Part shown: in pieces, positions 28,562 to 37,899 of the stretch
How positions within the stretch are numbered: the first letter of the stretch is position 1
How the letters are laid out: the number at the start of each line of letters is the position of its first letter
NCBI RefSeq assembly: GCF_039831995.1
Contig: NZ_JBDOIO010000004.1
Coordinates: 186,001-250,000, forward strand
Length of the DNA: 64,000 nucleotides
Reading direction: 5' to 3'
Source: Paenibacillus pabuli
GTDB taxonomy: Bacteria > Bacillota > Bacilli > Paenibacillales > Paenibacillaceae
Notes under the pieces: generated by a model
What the model was told of the DNA's origin: nothing
Seen by the model: only the letters and a program-made list of their open reading frames with translations
The model's database searches: none
Translations under genes and position numbers: made by a program

Positions 28562-29722
28562 ATGTTAAAAGTGGCGATTATAGGAGCTGGTGCAATCAGT
28601 GGAGCGCATATCTCAGCCTATTTGGCATTTCCCGATCGATGTCAGATTGTAGCTGTGGTTGATATGTATCCTGAGAAAGCCCAGAAACGAATTAATGAAC
28701 ATGGACTGGAGAATGCACGGGCAGTAGCGGATTACAAAGAATTGCTGAGCCAAAATATTGATGTGGTCTCTGTCTGTACTCCGCCGTATACACATGCTCC
28801 CATTGCGTGTGACTTTTTGCATGCGGGTACCAATGTACTGGTGGAAAAACCGATGGCTTCCTCTCTAGAGGAAGCTGACCAGATGCTGAAAGCAGCAGAA
28901 CAGAGTGGGAAACTTCTATCGATTGTGGCCCAGAATCGGTTTACCACACCGATGATGAAGCTTAAGGGCGTGCTGGATAGTAAGCTTATGGGTCCGATTG
29001 TACATGTACAAGTGGATTCATTCTGGTGGCGGGGACTTAACTATTACGATCTGTGGTGGCGTGGCACTTGGGAAAAAGAAGGCGGCGGCTGTACGCTTAA
29101 TCATGCAGTGCATCATATTGATGCCATGCTCTGGATGATGGGTCCACCCGTGGAGCTGCAGGCCATGATGGCTAATACGTCGCATGATAATGCTGAAGTG
29201 GAGGATGTATCAATGGCGATGCTCCGGTTCCCCGAAGGAGCGCTCGGCATGATTACCAGTTCCGTGGTGCATCACGGAGAGGAGCAGCAGTTAATTTTTC
29301 AAGGCAAAGAGGCCCGGGTATCTGCACCATGGAAAGTGGTTGCCTCTACAGCACGCAGTAATGGATTCCCGCAACCGAATCCGGAACTGGAACAACAGAT
29401 ACAGAACAAGGCCGACGCATTGCCGGACGTCATTCATGTCGGTCACGCTGGTCAGGTCGAGAATGTGCTAAATGCCATCGAGATCGGATCACCTCTACTG
29501 GTAGATGGACGGAGTGGGCGGAATACACTTGAACTGATCGTAGGGATCTATAAGTCCGCGAGCACGGGAGAGAAGGTTACCTTTCCTCTGGAATCAGGGG
29601 ATGCGTTCTACACACGTGAGGGTATGATGCAGCATGCGGTGCACTTTTACGAAAAGAAGACGGCGGTCGAGAACTTCGAAGATTTGGGTATTACACTTGG
29701 GAGCAAGTTGGAATCCGAATGA
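28562..29722 (+). CDS. Gfo/Idh/MocA-family NAD(P)-dependent oxidoreductase
   Basis: A 386-residue sugar- or inositol-type dehydrogenase. The Rossmann motif VAIIGAGAISGAHI is at the N-terminus, with the family EKPMASSLEEA (catalytic Lys) near residue 100 and the substrate-domain motif GGGCTLNHAVHHIDAMLWM near 180. GGGAGGT lies 7-8 bases before ATG 28562. It diverges from an AraC regulator across a 107-base gap containing the palindromic core AAGCGCTT (near 28513). The substrate cannot be read from the sequence. Confidence 0.9.
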   Translation: MLKVAIIGAGAISGAHISAYLAFPDRCQIVAVVDMYPEKAQKRINEHGLENARAVADYKELLSQNIDVVSVCTPPYTHAPIACDFLHAGTNVLVEKPMASSLEEADQMLKAAEQSGKLLSIVAQNRFTTPMMKLKGVLDSKLMGPIVHVQVDSFWWRGLNYYDLWWRGTWEKEGGGCTLNHAVHHIDAMLWMMGPPVELQAMMANTSHDNAEVEDVSMAMLRFPEGALGMITSSVVHHGEEQQLIFQGKEARVSAPWKVVASTARSNGFPQPNPELEQQIQNKADALPDVIHVGHAGQVENVLNAIEIGSPLLVDGRSGRNTLELIVGIYKSASTGEKVTFPLESGDAFYTREGMMQHAVHFYEKKTAVENFEDLGITLGSKLESE

Positions 29723-29724
29723 AT

Positions 29725-29756
29725 AAAGGAATGATTAGCAAAAGGAATGATTAGCA
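29725..29756 (+). repeat. Exact 16-bp tandem duplication
   Basis: AAAGGAATGATTAGCA occurs twice in direct succession just after the oxidoreductase stop codon. It is probably a replication-slippage product. Confidence 0.85.
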
Positions 29757-29803
29757 AAAAGATGCCAAGGTCTCATGATAAAGTGAGGCGGCATCTTTTT
29801 TTC
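29757..29803 (+). terminator. Terminator after the oxidoreductase gene
   Basis: AAAGATGCC...GGCATCTTT stem with inner CTCA/TGAG pairing and a T run. The rest of the gap to 30077 shows nothing I can name. Confidence 0.85.
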
Positions 29804-30076
29804 TAGATCTGTAACCCATACATATATGTTATCTAACCTACCATGATTATGGACAATAGATAGACTACTTAAGTTCTCTTCAGGGATGTCCTGATCTTAC
29901 ATTTGGGAATATTATAAGTGACATGTAATGTGACTTAACTAAACAACATGATATGCTTTGGTGAAAAAATTTATCCTATTCTCGGTTATAGCCAAACCCA
30001 CTTAAACGAGGAAAACGCCCTCCGGGGATCGAAAGGGAATGTTATTTGCAAGTTTGGCGCAAATTGTCGAAAAGCA

Positions 30077-30397
30077 TTACAGCCACTTATCCGCCCATCG
30101 CTCCACGGCACTTAATGCCCTTCCCAGCTCGGTCCCTTTGCGGGACAACATATATTCTGTCCGAACTGGTCGCTCTGTAACCACGTGGCGCACGACCAGA
30201 CCTTCTTCCTCCAGTTCCTTCATTCGTTCATTCAGGACGCGTTTGCTCAGGTCAGGGATATAAGCGTGAATTTCACTGAATCGTTTGGGCTCTTCCATCA
30301 ACGCATGAATAATGAGGGCAACCCACTTCCGGCCAATGATCTGATAAGACTGTTCCACCTTTTCGCATATTTGCTTGGCATTCTCATCATCGCTCAT
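30077..30397 (-). CDS. HxlR-family winged-helix regulator
   Basis: A 106-residue regulator of the HxlR/MarR-like class. The family core is IIGRKWVALIIHALMEEPKRFSEI, followed by the recognition region LSKRVLNERMKELEEEGLV. There is no N-terminal Cys of the YodB thiol-sensor type, so the signal is unknown. It diverges from zwf copy 2 across a 417-base gap and may control itself or that operon. Confidence 0.9.
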   Translation of the reverse strand: MSDDENAKQICEKVEQSYQIIGRKWVALIIHALMEEPKRFSEIHAYIPDLSKRVLNERMKELEEEGLVVRHVVTERPVRTEYMLSRKGTELGRALSAVERWADKWL

Positions 30398-30543
30398 AAT
30401 TGTACTCCTTTGAATTAGTTATGCTTATTATAGCACTAGTATACTTATTGTAACCTGGCCGTCTATAAGCCTTATGTATAAAATATCACATACCAATTGT
30501 TTATAATCTTACCACATAAAGCGTTAACATAAAATAAAAACCC

Positions 30544-30563
30544 TGTAAACACTGGTGTTCACA
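30544..30563. promoter_or_regulatory. 20-bp palindromic operator upstream of zwf-gnd-tal
   Basis: TGTAAACACTGGTGTTCACA is an imperfect palindrome with 18 of 20 symmetric positions and half-site TGTrAACAC. It lies 16 bases before the -35 of the zwf promoter. I do not recognise the regulator. Confidence 0.6.
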
Positions 30564-30578
30564 CGTTAGACACGATTG

Positions 30579-30607
30579 TTGACGAATTGTGACGACAGGT
30601 GTAATAT
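30579..30607 (+). promoter_or_regulatory. Promoter of the zwf-gnd-tal cassette
   Basis: TTGACG, 17 bases, TAATAT. The leader of about 200 bases contains a perfect stem AACCTT/AAGGTT near 30640; the function of the leader is unclear. Confidence 0.65.
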
Positions 30608-30814
30608 GGGTAACGTTAATTCAAATGGTTACAATTTATAACCTTGGTTTAAGGTTGTGGAGAGAAGGAATGTTCCATGGTTAAATTCAGGTATGTTATA
30701 TAAACGGAGGCAAGGCGGGTCAACGCACCCACTTATTCCGTCTTTTGTCATGCTTGGATTTGAACATTTTGCACCATCATATACTATACTGCACAGATCA
30801 CAGGAGGCACTCCA

Positions 30815-32269
30815 ATGGACGCAATGACATTTGTCCTGTTCGGGGCAACAGGCGATTTAGCCAAACGCAAGATTTACCCTGCATTATATAATTTGTACAT
30901 GGATCAAAAAATGCCTAAATCCTTCTCCGTTATCGGTCTTGGACGGCGTGAATTGTCGGATGCTGACTTCCAGGCGAATGTCGAAAAGTCACTGCATGAA
31001 TTCTCACGGCAAACGCCTGAAGAAGAATCCCAGGTACGTGATTTCATTGGAGCTTTCCGTTATTGTTCTCTGAACAATACGAAGCTTGAAGATTACACCA
31101 AATTGCTGAAAATTGTCGAGCAGCGTGAACAAGAACTGAGCATTCCGGAAAATCGAATGTTCTACATGTCGGTTGCACCAGAATTCTTTGAGCCAATCGC
31201 ATTGAACATTCAGGAAAGCGGCCTGGGTAACACGAAAGGCTGGAAAAAGCTGATTATTGAAAAACCATTCGGACACGATCTGCAATCTGCACGTGAACTG
31301 AATGAGAAACTCAGCAATACCTTTGCTGAAGAAGAAATTTATCGCATTGACCATTTCCTGGGCAAACCGATGGTTCAAAATATGGAAACCCTCACTTATG
31401 CGAATCCGGTCATTCAGGCATTGTGGTCCAACCGGTACATTGCCAATGTACAAATTACGGCTAGTGAAACGGTAGGCGTTGAAGAACGTGCTGCGTATTA
31501 TGACCAAAGTGGTGCAGTTCGCGATATGTTCCAGAATCATATGCTTCAATTACTGATGATGATTGCCCTGCATTTGCCAAAACGCTGCACACCGCAAGAA
31601 ATTCAATTCAAAAAGCAAAAGATCGCTGAAGCTCTTCGTCCACTGACAAAAGAAAACATTGCTTCTGAAGTGGTTCGTGCCCAATACGGAGCAGGTGAGC
31701 TGCAAGGGAATTCCGTTGTTGGTTATCTGGACGAGCCTGGTATCCCGGCTGGTTCCCAGAATGATACGTATGTTGCGGCGAGATTGTGGATCGATGATCC
31801 ATTCTGGAGCGAGGTTCCTTTTTACATTCGTACAGGTAAACGCCTGGCCGAGAAATCCACCCGTATCGTCGTTGAGTTCAAGGCACCGCTCAAAACAGGT
31901 CATGAATCTGAAAATACAACAGAGCCTAACCTGTTGACCATTGAAATTGGTCCGGGGGAAAGCATCTCACTGCAATTGAATGCGAAAAATCCATTGAACC
32001 ACGGTGAAGTGGAGCCAATTAACATGACATTCGCATCAGGCAAACGCAATATTCCGGAAGCTTACGAAAACCTGATCTTTGACGCCATGCGTGGAGATTC
32101 CACATTCTTCGCTCACTGGAACGAAGTGGAGCTGGCATGGAAGTGGGTACAACCGATTCTGGAAGCTTTCCAGGATGGCAGCGTACCGCTGGATACGTAC
32201 AGCGCAGGATCGCAAGGGCCTGCATCCGCAGATCGTCTGACTGCAGAGAATGGCTACCGTTGGTGGTAA
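30815..32269 (+). CDS. zwf: Glucose-6-phosphate 1-dehydrogenase, copy 2
   Basis: A 484-residue G6PDH with GATGDLAKRK at the N-terminus, EKPFGHDL near residue 150 and RIDHFLGK near 179. It is shorter than copy 1 and clearly diverged from it. It is followed by gnd and tal genes, so this is probably the copy for flux through the oxidative pentose-phosphate pathway. CACAGGAGG about 6 bases upstream supports ATG 30815. Confidence 0.95.
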   Translation: MDAMTFVLFGATGDLAKRKIYPALYNLYMDQKMPKSFSVIGLGRRELSDADFQANVEKSLHEFSRQTPEEESQVRDFIGAFRYCSLNNTKLEDYTKLLKIVEQREQELSIPENRMFYMSVAPEFFEPIALNIQESGLGNTKGWKKLIIEKPFGHDLQSARELNEKLSNTFAEEEIYRIDHFLGKPMVQNMETLTYANPVIQALWSNRYIANVQITASETVGVEERAAYYDQSGAVRDMFQNHMLQLLMMIALHLPKRCTPQEIQFKKQKIAEALRPLTKENIASEVVRAQYGAGELQGNSVVGYLDEPGIPAGSQNDTYVAARLWIDDPFWSEVPFYIRTGKRLAEKSTRIVVEFKAPLKTGHESENTTEPNLLTIEIGPGESISLQLNAKNPLNHGEVEPINMTFASGKRNIPEAYENLIFDAMRGDSTFFAHWNEVELAWKWVQPILEAFQDGSVPLDTYSAGSQGPASADRLTAENGYRWW

Positions 32270-32312
32270 GCACAACTAATAACCAGACATACCGTTCCAA
32301 TTTTGCATAAGT

Positions 32313-32334
32313 CCTTCCGGTGCTCGCCGGAAGG
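32313..32334 (+). other. Intercistronic hairpin between zwf and gnd
   Basis: CCTTCCGG-tgctcg-CCGGAAGG, 8 bp, without a proper T run. It may be a transcript-processing or stabilising element rather than a terminator. Confidence 0.6.
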
Positions 32335-32391
32335 CCGTAAAAATTTTTGATATAGATAAACTTATAATTGTTCATAACAGGAGGATTTATC

Positions 32392-33285
32392 ATGAAACTT
32401 GGACTTATTGGATTGGGCAAAATGGGATTGAACCTGGGCAGAAACCTGATTGACCACAAACATGAAGTGGTTGCTTTTGACTTGAATGCTGAAGCAGTAA
32501 ACGAAATGAAAGAATACGGCGCACAAGGCGTTTCTTCTTATAAAGAAATGGTTGAATCACTGGAATCCCCACGTGTACTTTGGATCATGGTTCCTCACAA
32601 TGTGGTAGATGCTGTACTGGCTGAAGTAAGCCCGCTGCTCTCCAAAGGCGATATCATCATTGAAGCAGGTAACTCCCACTACAAAGAGTCGATCCGTCGT
32701 TACGAGGAATTGAAACCATCCGGTATCCACTACATGGATGCAGGTACTTCCGGCGGTATGGAAGGCGCGCGTAACGGTGCATGTTACATGATCGGTGGAG
32801 ATCCTGAAGCTTGGGCAATTGTTGAGCCAGCATTCAAAGACACTGCAGTAGAGAACGGTTATCTGTATGCAGGTAAAGCAGGTAGCGGTCACTTCCTTAA
32901 AATGGTGCACAACGGTATCGAGTACGGTATGATGGCATCCATCGGTGAAGGCTTTGACGTACTCGAGAAAAGCGGCTTCGACTTCGACTTCGAAAAAGTG
33001 GCTCGCGTATGGAACAACGGTTCCGTTATTCGTTCTTGGCTGATGGAGCTGACAGAGCGTGCATTCTCCAAAGACGCGAATCTCGATGAAATCAAAGGGG
33101 TAATGCACTCTTCCGGCGAAGGACGCTGGACGGTGGAAACGGCATTTGACCTGCAAACCGCTACACCGGTTATCGCATTGTCGTTGCTGATGCGTTACCG
33201 TTCCCTGGAGACTGATACCTTCACAGGTAAAGTGGTAGCAGCACTGCGTAACGAATTTGGCGGCCACGCTGTAGAAAAAAATTAA
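32392..33285 (+). CDS. gnd: 6-phosphogluconate dehydrogenase, decarboxylating, short YqeC type
   Basis: A 297-residue enzyme converting 6-phosphogluconate to ribulose-5-phosphate and CO2. It has the N-terminal Rossmann motif LGLIGLGKMGLNLGRNL, the substrate motif DAGTSGGMEGARNGACYMIGG (about 115-135) and catalytic-region Lys and His in GSGHFLKMVHNGIEYG. The length fits the short class (B. subtilis YqeC), often NAD-preferring, rather than the 470-residue GndA. AGGAGG before ATG 32392 rules out the upstream ATG. Confidence 0.92.
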   Translation: MKLGLIGLGKMGLNLGRNLIDHKHEVVAFDLNAEAVNEMKEYGAQGVSSYKEMVESLESPRVLWIMVPHNVVDAVLAEVSPLLSKGDIIIEAGNSHYKESIRRYEELKPSGIHYMDAGTSGGMEGARNGACYMIGGDPEAWAIVEPAFKDTAVENGYLYAGKAGSGHFLKMVHNGIEYGMMASIGEGFDVLEKSGFDFDFEKVARVWNNGSVIRSWLMELTERAFSKDANLDEIKGVMHSSGEGRWTVETAFDLQTATPVIALSLLMRYRSLETDTFTGKVVAALRNEFGGHAVEKN

Positions 33286-33371
33286 GTTCATATATAACTG
33301 TTAACATATAAGGTTGTTCGGGTAATGAATATCATCGTGTTTAAAAATTCATCAAGTGGAGGGAACATATC

Positions 33372-34016
33372 ATGAAATTTTTCTTGGATACAGGGAATGT
33401 TGAGGAAATCAAACGGATTGAACGTCTTGGTCTGGTGGATGGAGTCACGACTAACCCTTCTTTGATCGCCAAAGAGGGCCGAGTATTTAAAGAAGTGATT
33501 CAGGAGATCTGTGGCGTTGTTAAAGGCCCGGTCAGTGCTGAAGTCATCGGTCTCAAAGCCGAAGATATGTTGAAGGAAGCTTATGAAATTGCTGAATGGG
33601 CACCGAATGTAGTCATTAAACTACCGATGACCGAAGATGGGCTGTATGCTTGTCATGAGCTCACGCAAAAAGGAATCAAAACCAATGTAACCCTGATCTT
33701 CTCGGCAGCACAAGGCCTGATGGCAGCGAAAGCTGGAGCGACTTACATCAGCCCGTTCGTTGGCCGTCTGGATGATATTGCGGTGGATGGCATGAAGCTG
33801 ATTCGTGATCTGCGTCTGATCCTGGATATGTATGATATGCCGTCCGAGATCATTGCAGCAAGCATCCGCAATATCAAACACGTTGAAGATGCTGCCCTTT
33901 CCGGTGCGCACATTGCGACGATTCCTGGATCGCTCCTGCCGACATTGTGGAAACATCCACTGACAGACAGTGGCATCGAGCGCTTCCTGAAGGACTGGGA
34001 AACTGTTCCTAAATGA
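33372..34016 (+). CDS. tal: Transaldolase, MipB/TalC type
   Basis: A 214-residue TIM-barrel aldolase, closest by memory to B. subtilis transaldolase YwjH. It has [11 protein letters not shown], the [12 protein letters not shown] motif, the Schiff-base Lys in [12 protein letters not shown] (about residue 83) and [14 protein letters not shown]. It follows zwf and gnd and completes the return of pentose phosphates to glycolysis. Fructose-6-phosphate aldolase is the alternative activity in this family. Confidence 0.92.
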   Translation: MKFFLDTGNVEEIKRIERLGLVDGVTTNPSLIAKEGRVFKEVIQEICGVVKGPVSAEVIGLKAEDMLKEAYEIAEWAPNVVIKLPMTEDGLYACHELTQKGIKTNVTLIFSAAQGLMAAKAGATYISPFVGRLDDIAVDGMKLIRDLRLILDMYDMPSEIIAASIRNIKHVEDAALSGAHIATIPGSLLPTLWKHPLTDSGIERFLKDWETVPK

Positions 34017-34075
34017 TTTTGCGCAGACTTATCTTGCTTATGAAGCATAAGAGTATATATTGGATTATAGCCTTT

Positions 34076-34110
34076 CACCTTGCAGAGCCATCTGCAGGTG
34101 AGGGCTTTTT
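34076..34110 (+). terminator. Terminator of the zwf-gnd-tal cassette
   Basis: CACCT-TGCAGA / TCTGCA-GGTG stem with a T run. Confidence 0.85.
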
Positions 34111-34273
34111 CTTTTATGAAGAAAGAAGGGAGAAATGGCTAATTCAGAGCCTATCCTATTTAATAAACGGATGATGTCCCTGTCACACGGGTGCTGTCCT
34201 TCTTTTTCGGGGCAACAGTGCATAAGGATAACATATAACCCTATAGCTCATCCCGCAGGGGGAGGGACACCCG

Positions 34274-35161
34274 ATGATGAGAAAAAAATGGCGGAGCCGA
34301 AGACGACGGAAGCCGCCAAGCGGTAAACGCAAGATGTGGCTGATTATTTTACTGGTAGCGGTATTTTGCTTGATGCAGGGTTTTGCCTATGTGGATAAAA
34401 AAATGAAGCCTCCAATTATGCATTTGGCCAAAATCCGGGTAAAGCAGATTGCCACGGAAGCGATCAACAAGGCCATTACCGCACAGGTAGCGGAAGGCAA
34501 ATCGACCGAAGGATTGATTGACTGGAAAACCGATACTGCCGGTAAGGTCTCCGGTTTCATGCTGAACTATGATGAGCACATGCGAATTACCGCAAGTACG
34601 ATGAATATTGTGCAGTCCACTTTACAGAATGTGCATATGTTAAAAGAAAAAATTCCCCTTGGTCAGGCCTTGGGGAGTCCTGTACTGGCATCCTTTGGCC
34701 CGAATATCCCCGTTCGTATCGAACCTCAGGGAGCGGTAAAGGTGGATCTGAACACCAGGCAGCAGAATGCTGGAATTAACATGATTCTGGTTGAGGTGTA
34801 CATTCATATCATTGCCGAAGTGGCTGTCGTGGTTCCCTTCGACATGGAGCCCGAGACGGTAGATACCGAAATACCGATATCCTACCTGCTCGTAGTCGGG
34901 GATGTGCCGATGTATTATTACGATAACCAGGGCAAGCCTGTAGGCAGCAACGGCAGCAGTGCACCATCCATTGCGCTGCCATCAGGACAGCCTGGCGTTT
35001 CCGGGGGTACTGGGGTGACGCCGAACCCTTCCGGGCAGAATCAGCAGCAGACACCAGGAGGTCATCTGCAGGGAGATGAGCTGGAGCTGGAACTGGAACC
35101 TGAACCTGATCTTTCAGGTGAAAACGGTGGTTCACCACTTGATACAGACGTGAATCATTGA
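34274..35161 (+). CDS. yunB: Sporulation protein YunB
   Basis: A 295-residue protein. A very basic N-terminus is followed by one membrane helix (about residues 20-40), then the YunB domain (AINKAITAQVAEGKSTEGLIDWK..., NIVQSTLQNVHMLKEKIPLGQALGSP) and a Ser/Gly/Gln-rich tail (about 225-295) that looks disordered. In B. subtilis yunB is sporulation-induced and also adjoins lytH. The strong site GGGGGAGGG lies 8 bases before ATG 34274. The tail is much longer than I would expect for the family. Confidence 0.88.
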   Translation: MMRKKWRSRRRRKPPSGKRKMWLIILLVAVFCLMQGFAYVDKKMKPPIMHLAKIRVKQIATEAINKAITAQVAEGKSTEGLIDWKTDTAGKVSGFMLNYDEHMRITASTMNIVQSTLQNVHMLKEKIPLGQALGSPVLASFGPNIPVRIEPQGAVKVDLNTRQQNAGINMILVEVYIHIIAEVAVVVPFDMEPETVDTEIPISYLLVVGDVPMYYYDNQGKPVGSNGSSAPSIALPSGQPGVSGGTGVTPNPSGQNQQQTPGGHLQGDELELELEPEPDLSGENGGSPLDTDVNH

Positions 35162-35185
35162 ATCGAATGAAGAAACCAGTCAACA

Positions 35186-35222
35186 AAAAACGGGATCCTC
35201 TTCTAAGAGGTCCCGTTTCTTT
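35186..35222. terminator. Bidirectional terminator between yunB and lytH
   Basis: Near-perfect 14-bp stem (AAACGGG...CCCGTTT) with T-rich flanks on both strands. Confidence 0.88.
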
Positions 35223-35224
35223 CT

Positions 35225-36307
35225 TTATTTGCTTTTGGCTTTGGCCTTAGCCTTCTTCTGCTCGCGTTCTTCCCGTTCCCAATGCTTTAATAGCGGATAT
35301 GGGTCAAACGACCATTCCGTCAGTCCGGTATCCCGGTAGATTCCGTAATGCAAATGAGGAGGGAATTTACCCTGTGTGCCCGGTTTACCATAGCCCGAGC
35401 TGCCTACCCAGCCCACGACTTGACCGGGGCTTACGACTTCGCCAATATGGGCATTTTTATCAAAGCCGGATAGATGAGCATAGTAGTGATAGTGGTTGTT
35501 CAAATCACGTATACCGATCCGCCAGCCGCCAAATGGGTTCCATCCCTTAATCTCCACGACTCCGTAACAGGTACTGCGCACAGGAAGTCCTTGAGGAGCA
35601 AAAATGTCCGTTCCCTCATGGATACGATATCCTCCCCAGCTGCGTTTGGTCCCCCATGTGCTGCGATAGGAATAATTGGTTCCGAGCGGAACGGGAAATG
35701 CGTGACCAAACAAATCAATGCTGTCAAAATGCTCATATAATTTCGCGAACTGCTGAACACGCTGCACGGCCCGGGTATTATGATAATATTCCCACAGGGC
35801 AATGCTGAAGTCCTCCTGACGGGTCCCGAATCTCTGAATCACGTTCGCCATGCTGTATAGCACATCCAGATCATTGTTGGCATCCGCCAATCCATCTCCC
35901 GAACCATCACGGCCGTATCCATTAAAAAAAGCGATGGACCCCGGCTGTTGATCCGTCTCATCCGGGTTAAGCCAGCCTCTCCAGGCGGGAGACGTCATGA
36001 AAATCCCGGTCAATCGCTCGGGGTGCTTGCGGTCTTTGGGGTGAGCACGCGTCAGCGTCCGTTCATATTGATCGATGGCTGCGAGTCTGAACCAGGGGAT
36101 GCCGGTAATCTGTTCAATGCTTTCATATAAACTTCGGCGTGCTTTTAAAATCTCCGCAGGTTTCATTTCGGCAGGTTCGGTTTTGGACGGTACAGCGGAG
36201 GATTCACCATGAACATCAACAGGCAAGGATGGGAGAAGCAATGTGCCTGCGAGTAGGGTTTTAATCCAAAAAGAGTGAGTGAAACGCGTTCTATTGCGAT
36301 CTTGCAC
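35225..36307 (-). CDS. lytH: Secreted M23-family peptidase, LytH-like
   Basis: A 360-residue exported metallopeptidase. A signal peptide or anchor (about residues 10-31) is followed by a helical region. The LytM/M23 domain (about 220-345) has zinc motifs HEGTD (HxxxD), YAHLSGF and HLHYG (HxH). In B. subtilis LytH is a sporulation L-Ala-D-Glu endopeptidase that trims cortex peptides; its place next to yunB and lipA is the same. GTG 36307 is chosen, with AAAGGGGG upstream; the frame is open to 36361. Confidence 0.85.
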   Translation of the reverse strand: MQDRNRTRFTHSFWIKTLLAGTLLLPSLPVDVHGESSAVPSKTEPAEMKPAEILKARRSLYESIEQITGIPWFRLAAIDQYERTLTRAHPKDRKHPERLTGIFMTSPAWRGWLNPDETDQQPGSIAFFNGYGRDGSGDGLADANNDLDVLYSMANVIQRFGTRQEDFSIALWEYYHNTRAVQRVQQFAKLYEHFDSIDLFGHAFPVPLGTNYSYRSTWGTKRSWGGYRIHEGTDIFAPQGLPVRSTCYGVVEIKGWNPFGGWRIGIRDLNNHYHYYAHLSGFDKNAHIGEVVSPGQVVGWVGSSGYGKPGTQGKFPPHLHYGIYRDTGLTEWSFDPYPLLKHWEREEREQKKAKAKAKSK

Positions 36308-36510
36308 AGGGAAGCAGCCCCCTTTCCGTTGAGATGATGCACAGAGTGCCCGGTGAACCAAGCTATAACGTAGCGTTCTTCAAAAGTCTTTAATTTATCC
36401 GTGTAAGGCAGGATTGCACAAGATGTGATAAATGGGGGTTTTTCCATCGCTTTCATGGTATAATATGTTCCGAGCAACAGCCTAACTTCATTAGAAAGAG
36501 GGTTTACGCA

Positions 36511-37410
36511 TTGGCTAAACGTGTTAAGGAACCGAAACCGGACTGGATTCGGATCAAATTGACAACCGGCGATAACTATCAGGAAATGAAAACGATGATG
36601 CGTTCCAAAACGCTGCATACAGTATGTGAGGAAGCAAGATGCCCGAATATTTATGAATGCTGGGCCAATCGAACAGCTACTTTTATGATTTTGGGCGACA
36701 TTTGCACAAGGGCATGCCGCTTTTGCGCGGTGAATACCGGCTTGCCGACGGAACTTGATTTGCAGGAGCCAGAACGCGTTGCAGAAGCAGCGGAGCAGAT
36801 GAACCTGCAGCACTGTGTTATTACAAGCGTGGCTCGTGACGATTTGAAGGATGGAGGAGCGACCATCTTTGCAGAGACGGTGAAGGCGGTTCGTCGCCGC
36901 TTGCCTTTATGCAGTGTAGAAGTGTTGATTCCAGACTTCCTGGGTGACCGGGATTCCCTGAAAATTGTGATGGATGCCAAACCTGACATTCTCAATCACA
37001 ACATTGAGACGGTGGAACGACTGTCAGACAAAGTTAGAGCCAAGGCCAAATACAAGCGTTCGCTTGAACTGCTTGCTCGTGCCAAAGAGATGCAGCCCAA
37101 CATTCCGACCAAATCCAGCATTATGCTGGGTGTAGGTGAGGAATATCAGGAAATTCTGCAAACCATGGATGATCTGCGTGCTGTGGATTGTGATATCATG
37201 ACCATTGGTCAATACCTGCAGCCGTCGGAGAAACATCTGTTTGTTGAGAAGTATTATCCGCCAGAAGAGTTCGCTGCATTGAAGCAGGAAGGACTGAAGC
37301 GTGGATTCAGCCACGTCGAATCCGGCCCGATGGTGCGCAGCTCCTACCATGCGCATGAACAGGTGAAATCGGCTGCAAAACATGCGGAACAGGCGGCAAC
37401 ACACGCATAA
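36511..37410 (+). CDS. lipA: Lipoyl synthase
   Basis: A 299-residue radical-SAM enzyme inserting two sulfurs into octanoyl groups to make lipoate. The auxiliary cluster CX4CX5C ([12 protein letters not shown], about residues 39-50) and the radical-[11 protein letters not shown] (about 66-73) are intact, as is the C-terminal SSYHA segment. The start is TTG 36511 with GAGGG about 10 bases upstream. Its stop overlaps the region of the yutD start. Synteny lytH-lipA-yutD follows B. subtilis. Confidence 0.96.
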   Translation: MAKRVKEPKPDWIRIKLTTGDNYQEMKTMMRSKTLHTVCEEARCPNIYECWANRTATFMILGDICTRACRFCAVNTGLPTELDLQEPERVAEAAEQMNLQHCVITSVARDDLKDGGATIFAETVKAVRRRLPLCSVEVLIPDFLGDRDSLKIVMDAKPDILNHNIETVERLSDKVRAKAKYKRSLELLARAKEMQPNIPTKSSIMLGVGEEYQEILQTMDDLRAVDCDIMTIGQYLQPSEKHLFVEKYYPPEEFAALKQEGLKRGFSHVESGPMVRSSYHAHEQVKSAAKHAEQAATHA

Positions 37411-37424
37411 TGGAGGACACTGGA

Positions 37425-37820
37425 TTGGAAGAAGAAAATAGCACTGAGCAGGTTCAGGACACGGTCCAGGACCAGCCTCAGGATAAACCACAAGAAAAAG
37501 TACAGGAAAAAGTGATCGTTCAGGTAAACGGGAAAAATTATGAGATCGTGCAGAATCATAAAGAGGGCTGGAATCCGGAAGTCTTCCGCGACCGTTACAG
37601 TGAAGTCCTGGAACGCTACGATTACATTATCGGGGATTGGGGCTACAGTCAGCTGCGGCTCAAAGGCTTTTATCGAGACAACCATCCCAAAGCCACGAAA
37701 GATTCCACCATCTCAAGCATGGTGGATTATATCAATGAATATTGCAACTTTGGCTGTGCTTACTTTGTTCTTCAGAAGAGCAAAGAGCAGCCCCAAGCCA
37801 AAGCAAAAAGCGGCTCCTGA
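37425..37820 (+). CDS. yutD: YutD-family protein (DUF1027)
   Basis: About 131 residues. An N-terminal Gln/Glu-rich stretch is followed by the YutD domain (YEIVQNHKEGWNPEVFRDRYSEVLERYDYIIGDWGYSQLRLKGFY; then YINEYCNFGCAYFVL). Function unknown. TTG 37425 has GGAGG 8 bases upstream and is preferred; ATG 37410, overlapping the lipA stop, is the alternative. It is probably cotranscribed with lipA. Confidence 0.82.
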   Translation: MEEENSTEQVQDTVQDQPQDKPQEKVQEKVIVQVNGKNYEIVQNHKEGWNPEVFRDRYSEVLERYDYIIGDWGYSQLRLKGFYRDNHPKATKDSTISSMVDYINEYCNFGCAYFVLQKSKEQPQAKAKSGS

Positions 37821-37836
37821 GAAGGGCCGCTTTTTT
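37803..37836 (+). terminator. Terminator after yutD
   Basis: AAGCGGC...GCCGCTT stem and a run of eight T, starting within the last yutD codons. Confidence 0.88.
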
Positions 37837-37899
37837 TTGTGCGTTATTATATCCGTGTGTACTCTTTGTGCATGCAAATTAGCTTGTTTCCAAACCAGG

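Noticed and set aside
34135..34326. 63-codon frame before yunB
   Set aside because: It overlaps the yunB start and its ribosome site in another frame, with no motif.
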